A stretch of DNA of 58,913 nt from Desulfovibrio sp. (GTDB taxonomy: Bacteria > Bacillota > Dethiobacteria > DTU022): assembly GCA_020060545.1 (NCBI GenBank), contig JAGUZX010000027.1, positions 1-58,913 of the forward strand, given 5' to 3'. The notes below the pieces were generated by a model. It was not told the origin of the DNA. It searched no databases and worked only from the letters and a program-made list of their open reading frames with translations. Shown here one piece after another: positions 1 to 9,069 of this stretch (its first letter is position 1; each line of letters starts with the position of its first letter). Made by a program: the position numbers and the translations under genes.

Positions 1-229
1 GGCCCTGGGGCTGGATGGGAGCCTGAACGGGCACGACCTGCGCCGGCCCCCGCTCTGGATCGGTGCCGGAATGGAGATCGAGCCATCGGCCGTGGCCTGC
101 GCGCCGCGGATCGGCGTCACCCGGGCCGCTGACAAGCTGCTGCGTTTTTTAATCAGCGGCAGCGAATTCGTGTCGAGGAGAGCGCCTCTTGAAAGAAATC
201 ATCAGGGAACAGGAAATAAAAACCCTTGA
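1..229 (+). CDS. 3-methyladenine DNA glycosylase, C-terminal part (Mpg/AAG family)
   Basis: An open frame enters from the left edge (frame starting at base 2) and stops at TGA 227-229, giving about 75 residues. It reads ALGLDGSLNGHDL, then PLWIG, then PRIGV and LRFLISGSEFVSRR. This is the usual C-terminal pattern of the Mpg/AAG family, which removes alkylated purines in base-excision repair: an ALGI-like segment, an LWI strand, an RIGI strand and the closing RF-(x)4-G-S-x-x-VSR motif. The N-terminus and catalytic residues lie outside the window. The last 15 or so residues run 41 nt into mutS2, so two DNA-maintenance genes overlap. Family assignment is from the motif only. Confidence 0.75.
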   Translation, partial: ALGLDGSLNGHDLRRPPLWIGAGMEIEPSAVACAPRIGVTRAADKLLRFLISGSEFVSRRAPLERNHQGTGNKNP

Positions 230-2576
230 GTTCAACGCCATCCGCCTGAAGCTGGCGGAGCTGGCGGCCACCCCCATGGGCCGGGACAGGGCGCTGGCGC
301 TGATGCCCTCAGCCGAAAAGGCGGCCGTGGAGCGGCGCCTGAAAGAGACCGGCGAAGGGCGGATGCTCTGCGCCGGCCGGTCTTTTACCGTTCCGGCCGT
401 CGCAGAGATCGAGCCTTTAGTCACGCGGGCGGCCAAAGGCGGCCTGCTGAAAGGGGCCGAGCTGGCGTCAGTGGCCGCCTTTATCGGCGGGGTGCGCCGC
501 TGGCAGCAGCTGTTCAGGGACGAAGAGAGCCGCCGGCTGTACCCGCTGCTGTACGGTTACGTTTACGGCCTGGACGGGTGCGCCGGCCTGGCCCGCGAGC
601 TGGCGCGCTGTCTCGACATGGACGGAAACGTCCTGGACGATGCCTCACCGCTGCTGGCTGCACTGCGCCGGCAGCACCGCGGCGCGCAGGAAAAGATCAG
701 GGAGAAACTGGACTCTTTCTTACGCAGCCCGGCTTTTCAAAAATACCTGCAAGATCCCCTGATCACGATCCGCAACGGGCGCTATGTCCTGCCGGTGAAG
801 CAGGAGCACCGCTACCGGGTCGAAGGGGTGCTCCACGACCAGTCCGCCAGCGGGGCCACCCTCTTTATCGAGCCGCTGCCGGTAGTCCGGCTCCAGAATG
901 AGCTGGCCGCCCTGCAAAACCGGGCCGATCAGGAGATCGAGCGCATTCTCTACCAGCTCAGCGCCGGGGTGGCGGGAGCCTCCGCCGCCCTGTTGAGCGA
1001 CCGGGAGATTTATGCCGCACTGGACCTGGCCGTCGCCTGCGGGCGGCTCAGCCTGGAGCTGCGGGGGGTGGAACCGGAGCTGGCCGGCTCAAGTGAGCCC
1101 CGGCTGCTACTGGTAGAGGCCCGCCACCCGCTCCTGCCCGGTCCGGCGGTGCCGCTCTCGGTGAGCATGGGGGGGGAAAACCGGGTCCTCGTCGTGACCG
1201 GGCCCAATACCGGCGGTAAAACGGTGGCTTTAAAAACGATCGGGCTGCTGGCGATCATGGCCCAGAGCGGCCTGCACCTGCCGGCGGAGGCCGGGACGGA
1301 GCTCTTTGTCTTTGACTGCATCAGGGCCGACATCGGGGACGAGCAGAGCATCTTGCAGAGCTTGAGCACCTTTTCCGCTCATTTTAAAAACATTATCTCC
1401 ATCCTGGACGAGGCCGGTCCCCATTCCCTGGTCCTATTCGACGAACTGGGGGCGGGAACGGATCCGTCCGAGGGGGCGGCCCTGGCCATGGCCATCTTGG
1501 ACTCGCTTTCCCGCCGCGGTTCCCTGGCCGCGGCGACGACCCATATTAACGAGTTAAAGCTGTTTGCCCAGGTCCGGGCCGGGATGCAGAACGCGGCGAT
1601 GGCATTTGACCTGGAAACGCTCTCTCCGACCTACCGGCTGATGCAGGGGGTGCCCGGCCAGAGCAATGCTTTCATCATCGCCGCCAAACTGGGGTTGCCG
1701 GAGACGGTCCTGGAGCAGGCCCGCGGCTTTCTCCGGCGCGAACATGCCGAAGTGGAGTCGGTCATCGCCAGCCTGGTCGAAGACCGCCGGCGCCTTTCCC
1801 AAGACAGCCGGGAGGCGGCCCGGGACCGGGCCAGGGCCGAACTGCTGCTCCGGGAGCTGGATGAGGAGCGGGAGAAGCTCCGCGCCCGGAGGGAAGATAT
1901 CCTCAACCAGGCCAGGGAAGAAGCCCGCGCCATGGTGCGCCGCACCAAGCATACCGTTGACGGGCTGATCCGGGAGCTGCAGCAGCTCCGCGGCGCCGCC
2001 GGGGATGACGCGCTCCACCGGGCCGAAGGGATCCGCCAGGCTTTGCACGATTTGCGCCGGGCGGCGGAAGCCGATTTGGAACCGGAGGAGGAGCCGGCGC
2101 CGCTTCCGGAGGAGCCGGCGCCGGGCCAAACGGTGCAAATCTACAGCCTCCGCCGGAAAGGCGAGCTTATTGCCGTTTCCGGGGCGGAAGCGCAGGTGCA
2201 GGTCGGGCCGATCAGGGTCCAGGTCCCCTTGCATGACCTGCGCGAGTGGAAGGATCGGGGCGCCGCCGCGGAAGCCCCGGCAAGGGCGGCCTATACACTG
2301 CAGAAAAACGGCGCGGTGCGCGCGGCGGTGGACCTGCGCGGCAAAACGGTGGATGAATCGATGGCGGAGGTGGAGAAGTTTTTGGACGACGCCCTGTGGG
2401 CCGGCTTAAAGCGGGTGACGGTCATTCACGGCCGCGGCACCGGGAAGCTCAAAGAAGGCTTAAGGGCATACCTGCGGGAGCACCGCCTGGTCAAGGAGCT
2501 GCGCGGCGGCGTCCCCGGCGAAGGCGGCGACGGCGTCACCATCGTCACCCTGGACACCGGCGGCGGCGGTGAATAA
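189..2576 (+). CDS. mutS2: endonuclease MutS2
   Basis: A 795-residue MutS2 homologue, an ATPase and Smr-type nuclease linked to recombination control and rescue of collided ribosomes. TTG at 189 is the start: GAGGAG lies 8 nt upstream and no other in-frame start fits the conserved N-terminus. The Walker A motif GPNTGGKT is at residues 338-345, followed by the Walker B region (LVLFDELGAGTDP). A long charged coiled coil follows at about 520-640. The C-terminal Smr domain, about residues 713-785, has the DLRGKTVDE and HGRGTGKL motifs. Length and domain order are normal for the family. The gene overlaps the upstream glycosylase by 41 nt and ends at a strong hairpin. Confidence 0.96.
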   Translation: MKEIIREQEIKTLEFNAIRLKLAELAATPMGRDRALALMPSAEKAAVERRLKETGEGRMLCAGRSFTVPAVAEIEPLVTRAAKGGLLKGAELASVAAFIGGVRRWQQLFRDEESRRLYPLLYGYVYGLDGCAGLARELARCLDMDGNVLDDASPLLAALRRQHRGAQEKIREKLDSFLRSPAFQKYLQDPLITIRNGRYVLPVKQEHRYRVEGVLHDQSASGATLFIEPLPVVRLQNELAALQNRADQEIERILYQLSAGVAGASAALLSDREIYAALDLAVACGRLSLELRGVEPELAGSSEPRLLLVEARHPLLPGPAVPLSVSMGGENRVLVVTGPNTGGKTVALKTIGLLAIMAQSGLHLPAEAGTELFVFDCIRADIGDEQSILQSLSTFSAHFKNIISILDEAGPHSLVLFDELGAGTDPSEGAALAMAILDSLSRRGSLAAATTHINELKLFAQVRAGMQNAAMAFDLETLSPTYRLMQGVPGQSNAFIIAAKLGLPETVLEQARGFLRREHAEVESVIASLVEDRRRLSQDSREAARDRARAELLLRELDEEREKLRARREDILNQAREEARAMVRRTKHTVDGLIRELQQLRGAAGDDALHRAEGIRQALHDLRRAAEADLEPEEEPAPLPEEPAPGQTVQIYSLRRKGELIAVSGAEAQVQVGPIRVQVPLHDLREWKDRGAAAEAPARAAYTLQKNGAVRAAVDLRGKTVDESMAEVEKFLDDALWAGLKRVTVIHGRGTGKLKEGLRAYLREHRLVKELRGGVPGEGGDGVTIVTLDTGGGGE

Positions 2577-2578
2577 GG

Positions 2579-2626
2579 AAGCAAGGAGGCGGTTCTTTGG
2601 CTTTCTTTTGAACCGCCTCCTTGCTT
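2579..2626 (+). terminator. 17-bp perfect inverted repeat after mutS2
   Basis: AAGCAAGGAGGCGGTTC (2579-2595) is exactly complementary to 2610-2626, with a 14-nt loop. It begins just after the mutS2 stop codon. No T-run follows on either strand, so it may be an atypical terminator or mRNA 3'-end stabiliser between the convergent mutS2 and pbpA genes. Confidence 0.6.
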
Positions 2627-2735
2627 ACCCGCATTTATCTTCCTGGCAATGAATGGAATTGACTCGCCGGTGGTTCCACGCTTCCTTTTGCCGGCTGTCC
2701 GCCCTTCCGGTCTTGAAGCAATAACCCCCTGCTAT

Positions 2736-2841
2736 CTAGAGCAGGAGGCGCGGCGCGAGCCGGTAGAGCAGGGCCCACAGGCCGCCGGCAAGACTCGCGG
2801 CGTTACTGCTCCCGTCACCGGGCGGTCCGCCGCCGGAGCCG
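2736..2841 (-). other. possible out-of-frame remnant of the PBP1A C-terminal tail
   Basis: Directly downstream of the penicillin-binding protein stop codon (minus strand), one alternative frame stays open for about 34 codons to TAG at 2736-2738. It reads SGSGGGPPGDGSS and then a hydrophobic stretch (GGLWALLYRL). A Gly/Ser-rich tail is common at the end of Firmicute class A PBPs. This G+C-rich piece could be the old tail, left out of frame when the AT-rich last domain replaced the original. It could also be chance. The rest of the 2627-2841 gap shows nothing else recognisable. Confidence 0.3.
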
Positions 2842-5802
2842 CTAGGATATAGTAATGCCGTCTTCGAGTACAGCCGGTTCCGACATGATGTCTGGAGTAT
2901 TTACTGCTACTATTTGGTAATAGTAAGTTTTACCTGGTTCTAAACCATCGCTATCTATATAATCACGTTTATTCTTATTGTTTATGGGAATTTGCTTTGT
3001 ATATACCCCTGGAGAAGTTCCCCGATTAATAATAAAACCTTTTAATTGGATAGTGGTAACATAATTCCATTTAAGCTCAATTGATGGTCCGTTTTTTAGC
3101 TCACCAGTGAAATTTTCTGGCTTTTTCGGCCGTGGATCGGTTGGGACATCGACCGTTACCGTGGCCGGCTTGCTCCAGCCGCCTTGATTACTGACGGCAT
3201 AAATCGTGTATGTATACCGGGTTCCAGCCATCACGGTTCCATCGACATAAATTCTTTCATCCCTAGGAATAACTGCGAGTGGAGTCTGTTCCAATTCTAC
3301 ACCAGCCAGGCGGCGGTAAAGGTGGAACTCTTTGAGCGTTTCCCCTTCGTATTCCCAAATCAGTTCCACCGAGTTAAATGTGACTTCGCCTTTGGAAAAC
3401 GCGGTGATTTTGCCCGGATCTTCGGTATGCACGGAGCAATTTTTCTCCGGGGGCATCTCCTCTGCGTCGGCGGGTTTCCGCCCGGCGCCTCTCTTCCAGC
3501 GGGAGTCGGTGGTGATATACTCGGGGCGGTTAAAGAAGGCTTTCTTGACAACCTCGTCCTCGGGACAAAATTCGCCGGCCAGCTCTCCCGACTCGTTGCA
3601 GATCTCGAGCACCACGTGCATGTCACAGGTCAAGCGCGGGGCATGCTTGGCCAGGAAGTAATCGGCTTGGACCGTTCCCGCCTCCCGGCAGTGTTCGGTA
3701 GGCAGGAGGCCGGACTTGGTGCACACCTCGACTTTGACCACGCCGGCAGGCTGCGGCTTGAACTGCTCCACGGGCAGCTTTTTAAACAGCTCGGTGAAAA
3801 CCGCCCGGGTGATCCCGTTGGAGTAGTTCCACCCGTGGGCAATCTGGCCCATGATCCGTTCATCGTAACCGATCCAGGTGGAGATTACCGCGTTGGGGGT
3901 ATAGGCGACCAGGTAAGCGTCCCTGTAGTCGTCGGTGGTGCCGGTCTTGGCCGCCATGGGGCGGGGGGCCTGCAGGCCCCTGGCGGTGGTGTAGCGGACG
4001 ACATCCTGCAGGATATCGTTCATGATGAATACCGCCTGCGGCGATAAAACCTGCGCCGGGTCGGGGGTATGCTCATAAATCACATTGCCGTTGCGGTCCT
4101 CGATCTTCCGCACGGTGTGCAGTTTCATTCTGATCCCGTTGTTGGCGAAAACGCCGTACGCCTCGGCCATATCCAGCGCGGTGACTTCGCGCGCGCCGAG
4201 GGTCCAGCTGAGGGTGGCTTTGGCCGGGTCAAAGGTTGAAATGCCCAGGTCGCGGGCGTAGGCGGCCCCTTTTTGCTGTCCCAGCGCCCGGTAGGCCTGT
4301 ACCGCCGGAACATTCAAAGATTGCGACAGCCCGACGCGCACCGTGACCATGCCGCGGAAGGTCCCGTCGTAATTCTCCGGGTACCACGGCTCCGGCGGCC
4401 CGGGAAAGACGAGCGGCGTGTCGTCCAGGGTCGACCCGGCGCCCAGGAGCCCTTCTTCAAAGGCCCCGGCATAGGTGATCAGCGGTTTGATCGCCGAACC
4501 GGGCTGCCGCTCGCTGGTGAAACGAAGCAGTTTATTGTTATTTCCGTATGCCCTGCCGCCGCCCAGCGCCCAGATTTCACCGGTCTTGGGGTCCGATAAA
4601 ACCAGCGCCGACTGCGGCTGGGGCACGCCGTTTTCCTCGTCGATCAAGGTTTGCATCACAGCGGCCGGGATGCTTTCCGCGCCCGCCGGCAGGTTCTTGA
4701 TTGCTTCTCTCGCTTTTTCCCGATCGACAAAAATGGTTTGCGGGTAGTATTCGGCACGGTTGAGCACATCCTCCACGTGGGCTTGCATTTCCGTGTCCAT
4801 GGTGGTGTAAACGCGCAGGCCGCCGCTGTAAATGGCGTTGTAGGCTTCTTTTTTGGCCTCGTCCCTGGACAGGCCCGCGCTCATAAATTTAGCGGTGAGG
4901 ATCTCCAGCAGCTCGTGGTGGATGACATAGTCCACGAAATAAGCGTGAGCGTATTCCAAAGGGGACGGTTCGCCGTACACGAACTCCGTGGCCAGCGCCG
5001 CGTCGTACTCGGCCCGGGTGATGCTGCCGATCCGCAGCATATTGTTCAGGCACCGCTTCATCCGGTCCAGCGCGTTCGCCTCGTTGTCATGGGGGTTGTA
5101 ATTGTTCGGCCAGCGCACGATGCCGGCCAGCATCGCCCCTTCGGCGATGCTGATGTCGCGGACGCTTTTGTTAAAGTAGATCTGCGAGGCGGCTTCCACG
5201 CCGTAGGCGCGGTTGCCGAAGTAGATGCGGTTCAGGTACATTTCCAGGATTTCTTCCTTGGAGAAGCGGCGCTCCATCTGCAGGGAAAGCCAGATTTCAT
5301 GGACTTTGCGTTTAATCTTTTGTTCCTTCCCCAGGAAGGCGTTCTGGGCCAACTGCTGGGTAATGGTGCTGGCACCCTGGACGACACCGCCGGCGCGTAA
5401 ATTTACCCAGACGGCCCGGATAATCCCGATCATGTCAAAACCGAAGTGGCTGTAAAAGCGCTCGTCTTCCATGGCGATGAAAGCATCCTGCACATGCTTG
5501 GGTATCTCCGGCAGGAGCACAATCTCCCGGTTTTCGCCTCCGTGGAGCGCCGTAATCTCCCGCCCGTTCTTGTCGAACAAGTAGGAGGTTTCCACTGTTT
5601 TCAATTTTGTTTCATCAAAGGGGGGCGTTTCCTTGATATAGCTCACCAGCACCGCCATAGCGGAGCCGCCGATAATCAGGCACGCGGCGATGATCGATAA
5701 AAGGATTATTTTTAGAGTTTTTCTAACTTTCTTTTTCCGTTCAGGCTCATTTTTGGAGCCGCGTGTTTTTTTGTGGTCGAGGGGCACTTTTCTTTCCGCC
5801 AC
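2842..5802 (-). CDS. class A penicillin-binding protein (PBP1A type) with fibronectin type III tail
   Basis: A bifunctional peptidoglycan glycosyltransferase/DD-transpeptidase of 986 residues. The start is GTG 5802-5800 with AGGGAGG upstream. A basic cytoplasmic tail (1-30) is followed by one membrane anchor (31-54). The GT51 domain has EDERFYSHFG (catalytic Glu112), ASTITQQLAQNAFLG and EILEMYLNRIYFG. The transpeptidase domain has S436-A-I-K, S495-L-N and K619-T-G, all intact. After about residue 680 come a cysteine-containing linker and two FN3-like domains (about 790-890 and 895-986). The last domain is clearly more AT-rich than the rest of the gene. The gene is convergent with mutS2 and probably monocistronic. 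Confidence 0.95.
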   Translation of the reverse strand: MAERKVPLDHKKTRGSKNEPERKKKVRKTLKIILLSIIAACLIIGGSAMAVLVSYIKETPPFDETKLKTVETSYLFDKNGREITALHGGENREIVLLPEIPKHVQDAFIAMEDERFYSHFGFDMIGIIRAVWVNLRAGGVVQGASTITQQLAQNAFLGKEQKIKRKVHEIWLSLQMERRFSKEEILEMYLNRIYFGNRAYGVEAASQIYFNKSVRDISIAEGAMLAGIVRWPNNYNPHDNEANALDRMKRCLNNMLRIGSITRAEYDAALATEFVYGEPSPLEYAHAYFVDYVIHHELLEILTAKFMSAGLSRDEAKKEAYNAIYSGGLRVYTTMDTEMQAHVEDVLNRAEYYPQTIFVDREKAREAIKNLPAGAESIPAAVMQTLIDEENGVPQPQSALVLSDPKTGEIWALGGGRAYGNNNKLLRFTSERQPGSAIKPLITYAGAFEEGLLGAGSTLDDTPLVFPGPPEPWYPENYDGTFRGMVTVRVGLSQSLNVPAVQAYRALGQQKGAAYARDLGISTFDPAKATLSWTLGAREVTALDMAEAYGVFANNGIRMKLHTVRKIEDRNGNVIYEHTPDPAQVLSPQAVFIMNDILQDVVRYTTARGLQAPRPMAAKTGTTDDYRDAYLVAYTPNAVISTWIGYDERIMGQIAHGWNYSNGITRAVFTELFKKLPVEQFKPQPAGVVKVEVCTKSGLLPTEHCREAGTVQADYFLAKHAPRLTCDMHVVLEICNESGELAGEFCPEDEVVKKAFFNRPEYITTDSRWKRGAGRKPADAEEMPPEKNCSVHTEDPGKITAFSKGEVTFNSVELIWEYEGETLKEFHLYRRLAGVELEQTPLAVIPRDERIYVDGTVMAGTRYTYTIYAVSNQGGWSKPATVTVDVPTDPRPKKPENFTGELKNGPSIELKWNYVTTIQLKGFIINRGTSPGVYTKQIPINNKNKRDYIDSDGLEPGKTYYYQIVAVNTPDIMSEPAVLEDGITIS

Positions 5803-6146
5803 TTAATCGTGAGCCTCCCTCTCTTAAATTTTGCAGTAAGCTTATTATAGCATAATCCGGCAAACCGTCTTAATAATTTAAAGAAATTTAATCTCCTTCC
5901 CGAATGTATTAATTAACAATCACAGCTAGATCAGGAAAATTAATAATATTTTTAACCGTATGGCGGTTAAATATACCGCCAACAATGTACGCGAATGAAT
6001 CGCGGTTGAACGCGGATGGAATCGCGGATGGAATGTGCTTATTGCGAAAAAATATATACCAAATCTACTATTGTTCGTGTAAAATATTAATGCCTTTAAT
6101 TTATTTCTGCGCCAGCACCAGGGTTTAGTCGAAGGAGGAATCAACG
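5803..6146. other. AT-rich intergenic region between divergent genes
   Basis: This 344-bp gap must hold the promoters of the divergent PBP and acyl-CoA synthetase genes, but I see no convincing -35/-10 pair. It contains the palindrome TTAACCG-TATGG-CGGTTAA (about 5950-5968), overlapping a second one, GGCGGT-7-ACCGCC. It also contains a 12-bp direct repeat CGCGGATGGAAT in tandem at about 6010-6034. Either could be an operator. No coding frame here looks real. An AAGGAGG ribosome site at 6132-6138 serves the following gene. Confidence 0.5.
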
Positions 6147-8315
6147 ATGCGCACAGAGCGGTCCATAACCGGCAGCCTGCCGGTGGAACTGGAGCCCTTT
6201 TTTTACCCCGATTCGGTTGCCGTAATTGGGGCCAGCCAAAATCTTCTCAAGCCGAATGGAATCCCCCTGACCCTCTTCTATAAATTCGGTTACCGGGGCG
6301 AGATTTATCCGGTCAATCCAAAATACGCCAATGTCGGCGGGCTGCGGTGTTACCGTTCCGTTATGGAGATCAGGGGGCCGGTGGACCTGGCTGTGATCGG
6401 GGTCGCCGCGGCCCAGGTGATGGAGGTGCTGCATGAATGCGCCGCCAAGGGGGTCAAAGCGGCGATTATCTTTACTTCGGGATTCGCCGAGGTCGGCGAC
6501 AGCGGCAGGAAAGTGCAGGAAGAAATAAAGGCGCTGGCCGAAAGCTCCGGGATGCGCATTCTCGGCCCGAACTGCCTCGGGGTGCTGAACTATTACAACG
6601 GCAACACCGCCAGCTTTTTTTACCATGACAAGCCGGTGGGACTGGTTCATCCGGAAACCCTCTCTTTTATTACCCAGAGCGGCGGGCTGGGCGGGATTAT
6701 CTACCAGATGATCCTCCAGCTTTCGATCGGATTTAACTATTTTGTCAGTACCGGCAACGAAGCCGATGTCAGCTTCGCCGAAGTGCTCTGCTATCTCGCC
6801 GGGCGGGAGGAGGTTGCCCTGATCGGCGGTTACATGGAAGGGCTCCAGCGGGACGGCCGGCTTTTCATGGCCGGTTGCGATCTGGCGCTGCGCAGGCGAA
6901 AACCGGTTGTCCTGCTCAAAGTGGGCCGCACCGCGAGCGGCGCCGCGGCGGCGTCTTCCCATACGGGGGCGCTGGTGGGAGAAGACAGGGTGTACGGCGG
7001 GGTGTTTAAGCAGCTTGGCGTCCTCAGGACCGAGGATGTGGAGCAGATGAACGCGCTGGTTACACTCTACGCCGCCGGCCGCCTGCCGGCGGGGCCTAGA
7101 ATGGCGGTAATCACCATTTCGGGAGGAGGCGGGGTCATCGTCGCCGACCGGTGCCCGCAGTACGGCCTGGAGGTGGTGGAACTCGCCGGGGAGACCCAAA
7201 ACAGGCTGCGCGAGTTCTTCCCTTCCTACGGCGCGGTGCGCAACCCCATCGATCTAACCTCACAGCTGATTATGGACCCGGCCCTTTTACAGCGCGCCAT
7301 CACGACGGTAATGGAAGATCCGCGTGTCGACGTGGGAGGCTTCTTTTATAACCTGGAGATACCCGACCCGGAAAGCGTGCGGAAAATCATCGAGGCCTAT
7401 CACCGGGTTCAAAAACCGCTGGTCGTCTTTACCTGGCCGACCGGGCAGGATTTTGCGCTGGAATCCAAAAAAGAGCTGATCCAGGCCGGCCTGCCGGTAA
7501 TCGAACATATCCCGAGCGGTCTCTGGGCTGTCGCCGCGCTGGCCGATTGGCGCAGGCGCGCGGCAGCGCACGGCCCTTTTCCGGTTTACCGTCCGGGGGC
7601 GGAGCGCGAGGCGGCGCTGCCGCTCATCCGCCGGGGTAAAGACTCCGGGCGCGGGCTGACGGAATCCCGCGCGAAGCAGGTCCTGGGCGCCTACGGCATA
7701 CCGGTTACCCGGGAAAAATTGGCCCGGACCGAAGCCGAAGCGCTGGCCGCGGCGGATGAGATCGGTTACCCGGTCGTCCTGAAGATTGAATCGCCGGATA
7801 TCCGGCATAAGACTGAGGCGGGCGGGGTGGCGCTAAACCTGCCAAACGGGACAGCCTTGCGTGAAGCCTATGCCGCGATCCGCGATAGGGCGCGCGCCCA
7901 TAACCCCGGCGCCCGGATTGACGGCGTCCTGGTCCAGGAGATGCTGCAACCGGGGCTGGAGGTGATCGTAGGCGTGAAAAAGGACCCGATCTTTGGCCCC
8001 GTCGTCCTTTTCGGCCTGGGCGGAATCTTCGTCGAAGTCTTGAAAGACGTATCCATCCGCCCGGCGCCGCTCCGGGAGCAGGACGCCCTCTCCATGCTCG
8101 CTGAAATTAAGGGCGGCGCCGTCCTGGACGGCGTCCGGGGGCAGGCGCCGCGCGACCGCGCCGCCCTTGTTTCTATTTTGATGAAGGTCTCGCGGCTGGC
8201 GTGCGAGCTGGGAGACCAGGTCCTGGAACTTGATATCAACCCCCTCATCGTTTACGAAGCGGGGGCCGGCGCGGTTGCCGCCGACGCCCTGCTTGTCCTG
8301 GCCGGTACCGTTTAA
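6147..8315 (+). CDS. acyl-CoA synthetase (NDP-forming), fused alpha/beta type
   Basis: A 722-residue fusion of the two subunits of ADP-forming acetate/acyl-CoA ligase, which interconverts acyl-CoA, ADP and phosphate with acid, CoA and ATP. The N-terminal CoA-binding Rossmann domain begins at FYPDSVAVIGAS (about 14-25). The succinyl-CoA-ligase-like domains contain SSHTGALVGED, with the probable phosphorylated His272. The C-terminal ATP-grasp domain spans about 500-720 (YPVVLKIESPDIRHKTEAGG, then the GLGGIFVE motif). ATG 6147 is preceded by AAGGAGG. In anaerobes this enzyme conserves energy from acyl-CoA, or activates acids. The actual substrate cannot be read from the sequence. It stands alone, ending at a terminator-like hairpin. 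Confidence 0.88.
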   Translation: MRTERSITGSLPVELEPFFYPDSVAVIGASQNLLKPNGIPLTLFYKFGYRGEIYPVNPKYANVGGLRCYRSVMEIRGPVDLAVIGVAAAQVMEVLHECAAKGVKAAIIFTSGFAEVGDSGRKVQEEIKALAESSGMRILGPNCLGVLNYYNGNTASFFYHDKPVGLVHPETLSFITQSGGLGGIIYQMILQLSIGFNYFVSTGNEADVSFAEVLCYLAGREEVALIGGYMEGLQRDGRLFMAGCDLALRRRKPVVLLKVGRTASGAAAASSHTGALVGEDRVYGGVFKQLGVLRTEDVEQMNALVTLYAAGRLPAGPRMAVITISGGGGVIVADRCPQYGLEVVELAGETQNRLREFFPSYGAVRNPIDLTSQLIMDPALLQRAITTVMEDPRVDVGGFFYNLEIPDPESVRKIIEAYHRVQKPLVVFTWPTGQDFALESKKELIQAGLPVIEHIPSGLWAVAALADWRRRAAAHGPFPVYRPGAEREAALPLIRRGKDSGRGLTESRAKQVLGAYGIPVTREKLARTEAEALAAADEIGYPVVLKIESPDIRHKTEAGGVALNLPNGTALREAYAAIRDRARAHNPGARIDGVLVQEMLQPGLEVIVGVKKDPIFGPVVLFGLGGIFVEVLKDVSIRPAPLREQDALSMLAEIKGGAVLDGVRGQAPRDRAALVSILMKVSRLACELGDQVLELDINPLIVYEAGAGAVAADALLVLAGTV

Positions 8316-8443
8316 ACTCGCCCTTGATGACGGGATGCCGGAGCCGCCGGCCGGTATTGTCCCTTAAGGCCAAAAAGGGAAAAGGCCGCTGTTAACCTCC
8401 CGCATTCCATACCCGGGGGCACGGCAAGAATCGCCCGCCAAAA

Positions 8444-8496
8444 CGCCCGCCGCTCTCCCCAAGCCAAGCTTAAAGGGACGGGCGGCTGTTTTTTGC
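8444..8496 (+). terminator. probable rho-independent terminator
   Basis: A G+C-rich imperfect hairpin (CCCGCCGCTCTCCC against GGGACGGGCGGC) is followed by TGTTTTTTG. It separates the acyl-CoA synthetase from the small coat-type genes. The rest of 8316-8560 has no recognisable gene. Confidence 0.6.
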
Positions 8497-8563
8497 ATAG
8501 CTTTTTTCAGTTCGGGTAAAAATAAAATGCTTCAACATTTACCACACAAAGGAGGTTTTTTTC

Positions 8564-8791
8564 ATGCGGGCAACCATGCGTAATGTGGGCAAGGCGGAGT
8601 TCATGGCCTTGTTCCACCAGTACCAGGCGGAAACACTGTGCAATAAGAAGTGCCAGTTCTATGCCAACCAGGTCCAGGATCAGCGCCTGAAAAGTTTAAT
8701 CAACGAGTTGGGCAACCAATGCCAGCAGCGCTCGCAGTGGCTTTCTTCCACTCTGAGCGAAGCCGGGGGTTCCCAGTATGTCACTTCTTAA
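8564..8791 (+). CDS. small helical protein, probable spore-coat partner of the next gene
   Basis: A 75-residue protein with a strong ribosome site (AAAGGAGG, 9 nt before ATG 8564). It is predicted to be mostly helical and Gln-rich (KAEFMALFHQYQAETLCNK, CQQRSQWLSSTL), with three cysteines. It resembles the helical-hairpin half of ferritin-like or CotF-type coat proteins, and it sits 27 bp before a CotF-type gene, so the two are probably co-transcribed. I do not recognise it firmly. A coat or spore-associated role is inferred from the neighbour. Confidence 0.6.
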   Translation: MRATMRNVGKAEFMALFHQYQAETLCNKKCQFYANQVQDQRLKSLINELGNQCQQRSQWLSSTLSEAGGSQYVTS

Positions 8792-8818
8792 ACAATATTC
8801 ATCCGGGAGGTTAAGCAA

Positions 8819-9052
8819 ATGGTGCAGCAGTTAAGCGATAAAGATATCGCCGGCGATGTTCTTTCCAGTTTCAAGCTTTCAGCCAGCGGCTACCTGCACG
8901 GCGTGCTGGAAGCCCAAGACCAGAGTATCCGCCAGACATTTGTCGACTACCAGAACCAGTGCCTCAGTTCCCAGGAAAGGATTTTCCGCTACATGCAGGA
9001 CCAGGGCTGGTACAAGGTGCCGATGAACCAGGAAACCGGCGCCGGATTTTAA
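8819..9052 (+). CDS. CotF-family spore coat protein
   Basis: A 77-residue protein with the features of the CotF/coat-F family: the LSDKDIAGDVLSSFKLSA opening, a second helix with EAQDQSIRQTF, and the closing FRYMQDQGWYKVP motif. The family is ferritin-like and associated with the endospore coat or outer layers. CGGGAGG lies just upstream of the start. It is in tandem with the 75-residue gene before it and ends at a clean terminator. Family recognition is from motif memory. The location in the spore is established for the family, not shown here. Confidence 0.8.
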   Translation: MVQQLSDKDIAGDVLSSFKLSASGYLHGVLEAQDQSIRQTFVDYQNQCLSSQERIFRYMQDQGWYKVPMNQETGAGF

Positions 9053-9069
9053 TCAAAGCAGCCGGCCGG

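Noticed and set aside
2649-2852. Plus-strand open frame of 67 codons after mutS2
   Set aside because: No ribosome site, no recognisable motif, and it overlaps the end of the penicillin-binding protein gene and the hairpin region.
5926-6144. Minus-strand open frame in the AT-rich gap
   Set aside because: Low-complexity AT-rich translation with no start signal. The gap is better explained as promoter and operator DNA.
8471-8510. Sigma-K-like sequence before the coat gene pair (AC-N16-CATAGCTTT)
   Set aside because: It overlaps the terminator of the previous gene and the last -10 base does not fit, so I did not call it.
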